In this document: piece by piece, positions 53,501 through 64,000 of the stretch | How the letters are laid out: each line of letters starts with the position of its first letter | How positions within the stretch are numbered: position 1 is the stretch's first letter | Assembly (NCBI RefSeq): GCF_036711975.1 | Contig: NC_091973.1 | Span: 930,001-994,000 of the forward strand | Direction: 5' to 3' | DNA length: 64,000 bases | Source: Onthophagus taurus | Lineage: Eukaryota > Arthropoda > Insecta > Coleoptera > Scarabaeidae | The notes under the pieces: model-generated | Seen by the model: only the letters and a program-made list of their open reading frames with translations | What the model was told of the DNA's origin: nothing | Databases searched by the model: none | Program-made: the position numbers and the translations under genes

Positions 53501-56500
53501 AGGGATTAAAAACCAACTATATGAGGCATTCAAACCGCAGAGATAAACGCTTTAATTCAAGAGAATATAAAACCATCAATGATAACAAATTTATAGACCG
53601 TTTTAGTTTGCAAGAGTCATCAATGTTAAATATGTGAAGGACAAAACTCATTTGTACTCGTTTTCTCAATAAAAAACGTGAGGTCCGTTATATCGAGGTT
53701 TTACTGTATTATATTTCTTGTTAACCTTAAAATGATAAGAAATGTATTTTACAAATTCCATAGTATAAGTTGCATTTCGGTAATGGCTCACATAAAGTAT
53801 GCGAAGGACAAATTTGTTGTCGTGCAACCATAAAATGTCAATAATTCTACATAACTGCATTTATAATAAGAAGAATAATTTTTCTACTATAAAACAAAGA
53901 AATCCACTTTAATAAGAAATTGATTTAAAATACCTTACCTATGAGCTAGAAGTGTAACTCTGGTCCCTATCGGTGAAGTAAGTTGAATATTTAAATCACC
54001 CCTTCGATGTGAATAAATGGTGAGTTTAGCTTGAACGTGTTCTAAAACTTGAACCCCCTCGCATTCTGTAACTTGAAGGTTTAAAACGACCACACTCTTA
54101 GCAGGAATCTGTTTCTCGCCGTGCGAAGCTGTAATCTCGCACTTGTGCTGTTCCGGAACAGTTTCCCAAGTTCTCGCTAATTGCACCATGGCATAGGCGT
54201 CCATTAAGCCGTATCCAAAACTGTGCGATACATTTCTACCTACGCCGTTTGTCTGCCAATCGCGTGCTATTAAATTTTGAGGTCTCGCCGTCCTCACGAC
54301 AATGTGCTGCATATCTCTCCACGTCAATTTCGGATTCGCTTCGAGTGCTAAAGCACAAATACCCGCCGCTAATGGTGCCGATGCGCTAGTTCCAGTGTGA
54401 CTACTCGTACAAGAATGATGAAGATCGGTTGTCACCACTTGTTTTTCACCAACGGCACCGCTACTGTACGTAGACGCTAAAGTTGAACTACATGCTTCAC
54501 TATACCAAGGTACATGACCCTGTTCTGTTGCACTGGATATCGATAAACTGTAGATCGAGTTCGTGTAACCGTCGCAATTACAATTGTCGTGATCTCGACC
54601 TCCATTCCCCGATGCCCAGATGAATATTGAACCTTTCCCGTTACGGCCTTTTGTAACGCCTTCGATAAACGCCCTCGTGGCCAATTCACCGGGACCGTCA
54701 ACCGTTTTCCCATCATCATCCGGACCCCAAGATGCGCTATATATGTCTATATGTTGGGGATTTAAACTTAACGATCTCGCTTCAACAGCATCTGTCACGT
54801 CACCGTCTAACATTCTTACACCACCTACTTGAGCACCGTGGGCTACCCCCAAAGCACAAACGGAATTATTACTTGTCGCGGCTACTTCACCTGCACACCT
54901 CGTGCCATGACGATTCGAATCGATCATATCGTAACGAGGACTTGGATCCGGGTCTTGATTGTTTACGTCATAAGATGCCATTGGATCCTGGATTTAATTC
55001 AAATTTCAATTTAATTTCATGTCAGAAAGGAATTAAAACTTACATAGTTTTGAACTAAATCTGGATGATCTTTTTCTAAACCATCATCGAGAATGGTTAC
55101 CACGGCTCCTTTTCCAGTTATTCCTTCTAACCATGCAGGGATTACGTTCATATCCAATCCGTTTCCGCGATTCTAATTTTTAATAAATCATTACTTCAGT
55201 TTATAGAGAATATTTTAAAATTGATTAAAAATACGTTTCCTTTGAACGTTCTTAAAAATATCTTTTACACAAATATACAACTCCTCAAATAAGTATATTT
55301 ACAAATTTACTTCAACCAATCAAGACAGGAAAAAAACAGGAACGTGTTCAGATTTTAATAGAAGATAAAAAAAAAACTCTTGAAATACTAACCAGGTACC
55401 ACATGCTGGGCCACCGAGGGTCGGAATCCTGCAAGCGCAGGTCCCTCTTGACCCTCTTCTTGGCCTTTTGCTGTTGCGCCCATCGAACGCGCGTGTCGGC
55501 AGCCAGAAGGGCCTTTTTCCCCGCGTGCGACCTCACGGACCGCTTCGCGACCTTCCTATGTTGAAAATGGTAGTAGTCTTCGAAAATCTTCCAAGAAAAT
55601 AAAATCACACATAATCATTTCATTTTTATTACTCACAATTGTAATTCAGAACTTGTGTGTTAAGGTCATTTTCGCGGAATAGAAGGGAGTAATCGATAGT
55701 TTTACTCGGTATTACTCAAGGTCTTGTAGATTACTATATTAAAAATGAAAATTCTTAAAGCGATATAAATCAATTTTGATTAAATTAAAAAAAAATAATT
55801 TAATTTTTAAGTAAAAATGAACATTAATTTCGGCTAACTTAAAAGATTCATATCCCAAGATCTAATTTTTCAAATCTGCTTGTTTTATTGAAAAGTAGAC
55901 CCTTTTGTTGTTAATTAATGATAATTTTTATAAGAATTTTGTGATGTATAGATTTTTCATTCAATTTAAGGTTCAAAAGTGTAGAGTCCCGGCCGAAAGC
56001 GACCTCGGCTTATTATATATAGTCATTATATCCGGGGTGTACAACTTTCTTTTGGAAATTGCACCAAATATTGACTTATGACCAAAATTAAAAATTGTTA
56101 AAAATTCTTAATTCTTTCGAAACTTTATTTTTGGTTTATCCTTATCTTGGTTCCATTAATAAATATTGTTATTCCCAATCTAATCTAATAAAATTTTTTA
56201 TATTTTTGTGTTATGGATAATTTTAGATTTGTATGAGTGTTTCTTTGGTCGTAACTTTTGGGTGTTAAAAAAATTAAACATATGTTAATAATGAAAATAT
56301 TAAATAATTTAAAAGGTGTTAATAGCAAATATCCTCCGAAAACATGGTTTGCGAGATGAAAACAGTTAGGTAATATTTACATTAGTAATTTTTGTAGACT
56401 GAGAAAAGCGGGTATACTGTTATTGTTTACGGTGAGCGTTTTTAGTTTCACCAATTCGGTTTTATAAATAAAGTCGGGCGGCGCTTTGGCATACGGCCAC

Positions 56501-57451
56501 GTTTTGGCTCGACATACTCTATAAACCCCGGGATCGTTACGGACAACAATGCCGCCCGAGGATCGGAGCGCGCGGGGCGAGATTTCGGCATTGTTGCCGC
56601 GTGTCGCCGCAGAAATTGCCGCTAATGGATTAATTAGTATGGGGCACATTCGCAGTCGGGTTCGCGGTGGTGACGCAACTCGACTTAACGAGTTAAATAA
56701 ACCGGCAGAGGTTCATCGTCTGATCTCTAACCCCGTTTCGAAAATTGATAGTCAGAACAGTACCATTCGTAGTACTATCATATACGACCCCATTTTATTT
56801 TATGCATTCTATATTAGGACAATAACACTTAAATTAAAAATAATTTGAGATAACTCTTAAAGGGGATTATTTTTTGGATTTCAAAAAAAATCATTAATCA
56901 AGATCTCCAAGATTCTTGACACATATTTCATTTATATGAATTTTTAAATGTTTTATTGTTTTATTTATCAGTTAATGGATTAATTAATCAAAATGTAAAA
57001 AAAAAGTTGATTAAGGTAAATTTTAGAATATATCACAATAATTATTGTTGTGTCTCGAGAGTTGTTATCTACAAAAAATCTATGTATTTCAAGATAAAAT
57101 TGTATAGATGTTCGAAGGGAAATAATACAAGGTAAAGGAATGCGGTCGTATTTTAAAAAGGGATCCCGTAATTCAGGTACTTTAGAACGATTTACCTGAG
57201 ACTTCGGGGGGTTTCTTTCCCTTTCTATTCTGGATATTTCTTTATTTTTTGAGATGGAATCTGAATTACAAAAGGAGATTGTTCAAAAAAATTATTACCT
57301 CTCCCAAATTAACGAAACCGTGGTCTCTGGCGACGGCATCGGCGACGTCGCTCCCACCATCCACATGGAGCACCCATTGTTGAGTATAATAACACTGGGA
57401 TTGTTTAATAAACAAGGAACAAACACATAGTACCAGCAGGTAAATCATCAT
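50516..57451 (-). CDS. Fur1: Furin 1 proprotein convertase (isoform ending in exon 50516-50749)
   Basis: Calcium-dependent subtilisin-like protease of the secretory pathway that cuts precursors after basic motifs. Exons on the minus strand: 57451-57299, 55587-55393, 55172-55044, 54987-53939, 53119-53001, 50970-50807 and 50749-50516, closing in phase for 680 residues. The signal peptide is [15 protein letters not shown]. The propeptide ends at KKRVKR before DLRL. The catalytic residues are Asp145 (ILDDG), His186 ([11 protein letters not shown]), the oxyanion Asn in [11 protein letters not shown] and Ser in [13 protein letters not shown]. The P domain ends WDLILYGT. The last exon adds a hydrophobic segment ([21 protein letters not shown]), predicting a membrane form. 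Alternative exons at 52111-52871 and 47541-48007 give other C-termini, as in Drosophila Fur1. Confidence 0.92.
52111..52871 (-). CDS. Fur1: Fur1 alternative exon completing the P domain, own stop
   Basis: Exon 52871-52111 enters in phase 1, like exon 50970-50807, and both encode the last P-domain strand (SWSLILYGT here, SWDLILYGT there). The two should therefore be mutually exclusive. This version continues into a Lys/Gly/Ser-rich region of low complexity ([27 protein letters not shown]), a Thr-rich part and a hydrophobic end ([12 protein letters not shown]), stopping at TAA. Joined to the upstream exons the isoform is 801 residues. The final hydrophobic stretch could be a tail anchor. If a donor inside the exon is used, the true coding part would be shorter. 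Confidence 0.7.
55983..56014 (-). repeat. Short relic of the 175-bp satellite arm
   Basis: The string CCGAAAGCGACCTCGGCTTA matches the outer hairpin arm of the satellite (GCAAGCGACCTCGGCGATTT) in the array 2 orientation. It is about 30 bp long, in Fur1 intron 1, and could be chance plus decay. Confidence 0.35.
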
Positions 57452-59331
57452 CGTCGTCCGATGTGTTGTGAATTTCCGCGTTCGCACGACTGACTACTGG
57501 TTATTTGTAGGTCAGACGATTTGAATATCATTTAATTATTATTCGTCCGGGACTTATCTCGCGTAAATCTCGGTACTAAAATGTTCACGTTTAACCGCAC
57601 TGAAAGACGGGGCACTTCTACTGTCGGCGCGTCCGTCATTTCCTACGTTCCGGACGCGCATATTCCTTCGCGTAGACACCAAACCGTTCGCCCCCCAATC
57701 TATGTATTTCCCCTTAAAAATACTACGTGCGTTTACAGGCGACACACACGTTGTTGTCGTCGTTGATGATGCACTAACTTGACTATTACGATGACTAAAA
57801 CTGAATGAGGACGATGACTACCTGCACGAGTGTGTCCCGTTCGAGTTCGAGTTCCCACTCGGAGAGTCTCAACTACGAACCACACGAATCGCTTTCGTAG
57901 CGATCACGCTCTGACTTTCCCTCAACCACACTATTCTGACTGCTCTAAAACCCATCGGAGAGACAGATTCGGCGCATGTCTTGTCAGAATCCATTGCGCG
58001 CGCTCAACGATTTGCTCTCTTATCTTTTGGAATTTTCGAATTTCATCGCGACCCGACGCCGATAACGATGTGGAAAAAACGTGAAAATCTGGCCGCGATT
58101 CGACGCCGTTTCACCATTTCTCCATCGTTCCCGTCACAAACTCCGCTCTCTCATGGCAAACAGCCAAAAAACCCCTTTTTTTACTTTATTCGATTATCTC
58201 TTCTTATACAGCAATTTACGCGAAAATAAATTTCTACATCACAACTTCCAGATGTTTTCTTATCAATTATATTTAACATTTCGATTTGACCTCTCTCTGG
58301 GAATATAGTTGCATAACCCTACAAAAAAAAAAGAGATATTAATTATATCTTCTAAACAAATCTTACTTCCAATAATAAACATTATAATAAATCAATAACT
58401 TCATTTATTTGTTGATTTATCATTTTCTCTCATTTAATTATTTCCGCTTTACGTCATTGTAGTTGCATAACTTCAATTGGATAATTTTTTACCTTGACTT
58501 CATTAAAATCTTTAATAATTTTTATTTTTCTATATATTAATATATTATTTTCCTTCCTCCTTTTCCTCCTTTTTTCCGCGTTTTCCATATCTAGTGATAT
58601 CAGGAGGCAGTATTCACGGTTTGAACTCTTCCTTTTTATCTCGTCTACTATACTTTTCACTCCTAATAGTCCTATTTCTCTATGGAGCTTCTTGTAATGA
58701 TTTCGAAGAGCTTGCCCGTACTGTTAAACATGCATATTGGCCTAAATGTAGGTTCTTCTGCTTTTTCGATAATTTTGCTTTACAACCTATTATAGTCGAT
58801 TACGAACCATTCAATTATAAATTAATTCCACAATAGAAATGTCTTGATAATTAGTAGATATAATAGAGATATGATGTAATTTTTTATGGAGGCTTAACTT
58901 TGTTTAAACTGGAGATTTGATGCAAGCTGATCAAGAATTAATAAAAATTTGGAAATAGTTTGATGTAGTGGCCATCTTTATTACAAAATTATATTAAAAT
59001 ATATTTCTTTTCGGGGCGCCATCTCTTAAATGAAATTAAAACTAAAATTGTTTGTAACAAATTTAACATAAACACAGTTATTTTCATTTCCTTAATGTTT
59101 TATTAAATTATTTTAATAATTAATAAGCTATTAAAATGTATTTATGTTTTACTAGCGTCCTCCTTTAGAAAGCATTAAAATTAAGTGCACAACTGTCAAA
59201 ACCTTCAACCTGCGACTAATTTCGTAGTATTTGTGTGCGGGAGCGGCCAATTTCATTTCTCACCGATTTTTCATGCGACTCGGTTAATTTATTTTTGTTA
59301 ATTTAGTTTTCACACCAACTACTCTTTCGAA
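57452..59331. other. Divergent promoter region of Fur1 and the synaptophysin gene
   Basis: About 1.9 kb between divergent start codons. The first 550 bp next to Fur1 are GC-richer and likely 5' UTR and promoter. A degraded LINE reverse transcriptase piece lies at about 58575-58755. No other gene. Confidence 0.5.
58575..58755 (-). mobile_element. Degraded non-LTR retrotransposon reverse transcriptase fragment
   Basis: On the minus strand a frame reads FRPICMFNSTGKLFE, the common LINE motif that precedes the polymerase core. After stops and a shift, EYCLLISLDMENA follows, equal to the motif A region (ISLDxxNAF). It is broken by stops, so dead. Confidence 0.65.
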
Positions 59332-60207
59332 ATGGATCTCAACTTATCCGTGTTTCAAGAGCCTCGGGGCGTTATGCGTATATTTCATTTCGTAAGTATG
59401 TTCCTGAAATTCCCTTTTTATCGCTACCTTCAACGCACTTGCAACAGGAGGTGACGAATATTTTTGTCGACAGGTGTTCGCGATTGTAGCCTTCGCCACT
59501 ACCGTCGACTTCTCCAAGTCGATAATGGTTAATTGTGATGGAACCGAAAATGAATTTATAATTGATTATCCTTTTGATGTGACCGAAGAAAAAATATTTG
59601 CTAACTGTACTGTTACACTTTATGGAAATTTTTCATCTGATGCGAAATTTTACGTTTGTACCGGGGTTTTATCCATGCTTTATGCTGCTGCTATATTAGT
59701 AATTTATACTAAGTTTGACCAAATGTATAGGGATAATGAGAATTTACCACTTATTGTAATTATTAATAATCATTAGTTAACATGTTCACTGCCAGAACTT
59801 TTTTAACATATTTCATCTTCTCCTAATGGTAGTGAACATGTTAAGTTTAATTTAAATTGAGACCTCATTAAAACAAAATTTTTTAGGATTTTATTTTATC
59901 AGTTATATTATCAATTTTTTGGTTATCAAGTAGTGCAGCTTGGGCTAATGGATTATCTGGTTTAAAAAGTGCTGTAGGAAATTTAAATATAATGGAAGGT
60001 TGTCATTGCACGTCTTCAGGAATAGGATTCTCTTCATTAAACATATCCATAGTAAATATTATTTTATTTTTAATTAATTTTCTTGTATAACTTTGTTTTT
60101 AGGTGGTAGGATTTTTAAATTTCTTCCTTTGGGCTTCGAATTTGTGGTTCCTGTACAAGGAGACGAAATGGTTCCAAAAACCGGTACCCTCTTCCCCTGC
60201 TATTTAA
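59332..60207 (+). CDS. Synaptophysin-family four-pass vesicle membrane protein
   Basis: MARVEL-domain protein of small secretory or synaptic vesicles. Four exons, 59332-59391, 59474-59755, 59887-60051 and 60103-60207, all phase 0, give 203 residues. The start EPRGVMRIFHFVFAIVAFAT parallels the synaptophysin N-terminus. A lumenal loop with NCDGTENEF and YPFDV follows, then AKFYVCTGVLSMLYAAAILV (helix 2), a helix-3 end resembling SSSAAWANGLSGLK, and VVGFLNFFLWASNLWFLYKET (helix 4). The long Gly/Tyr/Pro cytoplasmic tail of neuronal synaptophysin is absent, so it is nearer to synaptophysin-like (SYPL) or pantophysin forms. The gene is divergent from Fur1. Confidence 0.88.
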
Positions 60208-62110
60208 AGAGGACGCACAACAAATGCAGGATGAAATAGTTTTATCACCTAGTCACCCCTTTTAGGCTTTACCATCTTTAATTATGTATATAAACCATTG
60301 GCTACTAGGATATTTGATATCCTTAGAAATAATCGAGGGTAGCTAAGGTTCATTCTGATATATTTTCCATCATTAAGTAGGTATATTTCGCATGCGCAAT
60401 CAATACTTTTTAAGAGCTATTCTTAAAGCGCACGCCGAATTTGGTTTGAGAAAAACAACTTAATTTTTATTATTATTTCTATATATATATTTTTTTTTTA
60501 ATAATAATTTTTATTTTTTTAATATTTTTCTAAATGATTTACAAAAAGAAATATATTTAAAATAAAATATGTATAACTCTGTAAATAAGATTACAAAAAC
60601 CTTGTTAGTATTTTTCTGATAAGTATTTTTTGATTAATAATGGGCGAACCCATCTTGTTTATTATGTTATAATTTACTTAAAATAAGTATTATTCTTTTT
60701 TGTTTTTTGTGTACCAATTACACAAGTTAATGCCAAATAAAATATTAACAAATGTATTTTTTTTTATTACTTAGGTTATTCCCCTTACAATTTGAAATTG
60801 AAAATAAATTATTAATTAAGTGTGCGACTTTTTTAATAACTTCGCAAAAAATGTGTCGATTCAAGTATATTTTTATGATGTGCTTATTTCGTGGAATTCT
60901 TCAACAAAAAAGTACTCATTTGTACCTTTTTTTTTATCTGGAACAGGTCCAAATGATCAATACGGAACGACATCTTTCTTTCTTCTTTCGGTTCCCACAA
61001 CGTCGAGTTGTTCACTAAACTACAAATTTATCCAATTTTCATATTTCTCTCCAATTTGCTACAATTTTTGTTCTAAAAGTGTTTTTAGAACATCCGATTT
61101 TGTTCTAAGTTTTTTTTATTAAAATAATTTTAACACAAATTTTGTAATTTTTAGTACTACCTTAACCAGATTCTACTCACCTTTAATTTATGAAAAATAC
61201 ATTACCTGCGTTTTAGAATATTTTATTTTTAAATTTGACACGGAATAAATGATGATCTGGGGTAATTTAAAAAATTTCATTTAAAACATATTCTTTATAT
61301 GATTAAAAAAATGTTTAATCACGAGTGTAATAACTTTGGAATGAAAAAATGTCTTAATTTTATTTAGTAATCTCCCTATGACTATTACGAATAATATAAC
61401 AAGGTTGCGGTAGTGTAGCCTCTTCGCCGATAAATCAATAAGTAGCGAAACGATGTTTCTGTAAAGAATTTATTTGTAAAAAGCCTTACATATCGTATTT
61501 ACAGATAATCACTCTGATCAATGAATCGTAAAATACAGAACAATTTCAATTGAAAATATAATGCGCATATGCACGTTTTAATTCTTTCTTCTTTATATTT
61601 TTGTAAAATTTTACAACTCTTATTACAAACACCAATGACTTAAGCCGTCTTAGACCATCTAGCTAACGCCGCGCGCCGGTAGACACCGTTCATCGGGAGA
61701 TCATAATTTAGATCGTATTATTATGTTGATATATATATTACTGCTAGCATTAAAAATCGGTTTATTATGAATAAATAAATAACTGATTTAGGACTCTAGT
61801 AGTAACATATATAAAGTCTATAAAATAAGGTAGGTTTGCTTTTGTTGCGCAGAACAAATGTAAAGAAATATAAAAAAAATATTGAAGGAGAAAATGAAGA
61901 TTTGACCACCGTTAATTATAAATAATAAATTTAATAATAATAATAAAATTCTGTTTACTAAGTGACATTATTGAAGAAAAGTAATAATAGTAAAAAATGG
62001 GTGCCGCCGGAACGAAACTTGATACCATTTTTATTGTATTTTCTTTTAAATTAATATTTCCTTTTTTTCTTTTTAAAGAACTAAATAGAAGTGACAGGGA
62101 CATCCTCGAA
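60208..62110. other. Convergent intergenic region
   Basis: 1.9 kb of AT-rich DNA between the stops of the synaptophysin gene and the Ubc13 gene, presumably their 3' UTRs. The 100-codon open frames here are low complexity and not convincing. Confidence 0.5.
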
Positions 62111-62566
62111 TTAATTATCCATAGCGTATCGGCGCGTCCATTCTTTAGCATTACGGATTGCCTCGGATTCGTTGACTTTCCATAGTTCAGCCACATCATT
62201 GGCAAGCGGATCATCAGGATTCGGGGCACTCAACAGCGCTTGAATTGACAACAGAACCGTACGTATTTGCAGAGCAGGGCTCCATTTGTCTTTGAGTATA
62301 TCCAGACATATACGACCCAGCCTATCAATATTTGGATGATATATTTTGGTTATAAAACGTACTTTAGGCGCGGACATTGGATAATCTTCAGGCAGGAAAA
62401 GTTCTAACTTAAATACACCGCCTTCGAATGGGGAATCCTCAGGCCCCGTTACAATTACATGAAAATAACGTGCATTGTCATCATCTGGTACGGCACTAAT
62501 TCCCGGCACGGGTTCTTGCATTAAACGTTGAGTTTCTTTTATTATCCGGCGAGGTAAGGATGCCAT
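62111..62566 (-). CDS. ben: Ubc13 / UBE2N ubiquitin-conjugating enzyme (bendless)
   Basis: E2 that, with a UEV partner, builds Lys63-linked ubiquitin chains for DNA damage tolerance and immune and neuronal signalling. One uninterrupted frame of 151 residues, the family length. The catalytic Cys87 is in GRICLDIL, and the HPN motif (His77-Asn79) stabilises the reaction. Met64 in YPMSAP, used for RING E3 contact, is kept, as is [20 protein letters not shown]. The coding region has no introns. A GTAAGT near 62630 upstream may mark a 5' UTR intron. No poly(A) tract or target duplication was noticed, so a retrocopy is not indicated. Confidence 0.96.
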   Translation of the reverse strand: MASLPRRIIKETQRLMQEPVPGISAVPDDDNARYFHVIVTGPEDSPFEGGVFKLELFLPEDYPMSAPKVRFITKIYHPNIDRLGRICLDILKDKWSPALQIRTVLLSIQALLSAPNPDDPLANDVAELWKVNESEAIRNAKEWTRRYAMDN

Positions 62567-63437
62567 TTTAACAGCGACCCTTGTGATTTGTTCCTTTTTT
62601 TCTTTTATCTATTTATTTTTGTGTTTCACTTACGGTTTCTTAAATGCTGATCTCGTTTCAGTTCTTTTACTCAACGGGCAACCTTTTCATTATATTTTAA
62701 CACCCGATTACTTCCGCTTGATTTAATTTTGGTTCTTCAAGAACTGACATTACATATCTTTTACACGTTAGAATTGTCCACTATCATTACGCATGCGCCA
62801 GTTAAACTTCAATCCGAACAATTGAAAAATATCTCTATGTCACTCACACTTACATTATTTCATATATATACATCCTTTTATGGCTACATTCATAAACGCG
62901 ATGTTTTTCCCATTTTCTTATCATTATCTAAGTATTAAACGTAAAACGATATCATTTCTTTCAATATTTTATTGAAAATTTTGTTTTTATGTCTCAATAC
63001 ATCGTTTTCTTTTATTTCTTCTATTTCAAATTTTTCTTAATCAATTCTTATTTAATTTTATATCAAGCTAAAAATAACCATTTTTTTGTAAATATATAAT
63101 AAAAAAAAGTTCTTGGTTGTTTAAACGATTTTTCCTTCATTTCATATCGTTGAGGTTATGTTGTTACTAACTAAATGTCAATGTCAATTCCATCTTTTAA
63201 TTTGAATTGTACTACGATAATGACTTAATGAATTCGCTCTTTAAGTTTTATTCTATTCAACTAACGCAAATGTGGTTCTTAATTTTCTTGAGATTTCTAC
63301 GACCGAGATAATCGTTTCTCTTCTTCTTAAGAGTTCTTGAAATACAATCATGTTACCAACCTTGCTCCGCGACCTCAAAGATTTATTGTACATCGATAGA
63401 TAACATTATCAAATTTCATCGTAATGCCAAAAATCGA
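62567..63437. other. Upstream region of ben, no gene seen
   Basis: AT-rich DNA carrying the ben promoter and probable 5' UTR exon. Nothing else is recognisable. Confidence 0.45.
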
Positions 63438-63627
63438 GAATCTGATGTTTGGCCATCGCAAATGAGCTCATCTGCTGCTTCATTGCCAGCAACCCCAGAG
63501 TGACGTGGGACCCAGATCAGAGAAACTCTCTTATCACAACTTAGTGTGTTCAAAGTTCTTTTACAGTCATTAACCAGAACCAACATCGTTTTCACGGCTT
63601 GCAGCGCTTGGAGAGCGGCTTGACTGC
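63438..63627 (-). mobile_element. Degraded LINE RNase H domain fragment
   Basis: The minus-strand frame reads SQAALQALQAVKTM and then SLIWVPRHSGVAGNEAADEL, the C-terminal RNase H signature of non-LTR elements with that domain (I, R1 or LOA type). The usual Asp before SQAAL is Gly here. There is no complete element. It is of the same general class as the fragment at 58.6 kb. Confidence 0.75.
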
Positions 63628-63814
63628 CAGAAAAATCGTACTGTCATGTTTCTTTCTCAAGAAGGATTTTAGCACCCATGTCAATATCAAATACTCCAGC
63701 CTGGAATACAGTACAGTACGTACCCAGGCTGTAAGCTTCCTTAATCCGAAGTGTCTGGCAGTATACATGCAAATATTTTAATCAATCAGAGAATTTTCGT
63801 TTTCGATCCAGGAC

Positions 63815-63993
63815 TGCCATTAATTTCTCTCGATATTGACGTATCTAAGAGCAAAAATGCAAGAAAGCAATATTGTTAAGAATAAAATTTGCAACAATTT
63901 TTGTTCATGATATAAGAAATAATCTCGGCCGACTTCGAAGACGTCGGCCGCCCTAAGTACTGTTCCTTGGGGCTTATTTCGAGATTATTTCTT
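63815..63993. repeat. Dispersed repeat with inverted ends, right edge of window
   Basis: Shares TCGATATTGACGTATCT, GCAATATTGTT and TGTTCATGATA with the repeat in invadolysin intron 6. Its right part is an inverted repeat (AGAAATAATCTCG against CGAGATTATTTCT) enclosing a GC-rich core with CGGCCGACTTCGAAGACGTCGG. Probably a short DNA transposon. Confidence 0.5.
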
Positions 63994-64000
63994 CCATACA

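Noticed and set aside
56377-56848. GC-rich overlapping frames on both strands in Fur1 intron 1
   Set aside because: No recognisable domain, both strands are open because of composition, and no splice logic links them to a gene.
62111-62566. Ubc13 as a processed retrocopy because it lacks introns
   Set aside because: All catalytic residues are intact, with no poly(A) remnant or target duplication noticed. Intronless coding regions occur in functional insect genes.

Overview
The window is eukaryotic nuclear DNA from an insect. It is AT-rich with spliced genes and short GT-AG introns. It carries an insect odorant receptor, a Furin 1-type gene with alternative C-terminal exons, neurofibromin, a leishmanolysin-like (invadolysin) protease, a Ubc13/bendless orthologue and a cluster of alanine/glutamine-rich secreted coiled-coil proteins. 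A beetle is my best guess from gene style, but that is inference. Exon limits below were placed by hand from splice consensus, reading phase and family resemblance. For nearly every gene the phases close exactly.

Layout. 1-3.1 kb: three Ala/Gln-rich coiled-coil genes (one running off the left edge, two on the minus strand). 3.2-4.5 kb: a complete three-exon odorant receptor (minus). 5.6-10.8 kb: two complete tandem GTP cyclohydrolase I genes (minus). 13.3-25.5 kb: a complete 14-exon neurofibromin gene (plus) whose third intron holds an array of a 175-bp satellite. 29.1-30.6 kb: selenophosphate synthetase 2 (minus) with an in-frame UGA at the selenocysteine position and a well-formed SECIS element just after the stop codon. 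31.7-37.9 kb: an SR-protein kinase (minus) with two alternative first exons and an intron that hosts two long-inverted-repeat transposons. 38.4-41.7 kb: a second array of the same 175-bp satellite, in the opposite orientation. 42.5-47.1 kb: invadolysin (plus). 47.5-57.5 kb: Furin 1 (minus) with at least three alternative 3' ends. 59.3-60.2 kb: a synaptophysin-family four-pass membrane protein (plus). 62.1-62.6 kb: Ubc13/bendless (minus). Degraded LINE fragments and other repeats fill the gaps.

The most informative locus is the selenophosphate synthetase. UGA codon and SECIS together argue that this insect still makes selenoproteins, a trait lost in several insect lineages. Other points of note are the inverted satellite arrays bracketing about 23 kb (most of Nf1, SPS2 and the kinase), the tandem GCH1 pair, an in-frame stop with a homologous-looking tail in one coiled-coil gene, a membrane-anchored kinase isoform, and a possible frameshift at a T6 run in the other kinase first exon. 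The genes do not form one pathway. The window reads as ordinary gene-rich insect chromatin invaded by hairpin-rich repeats.
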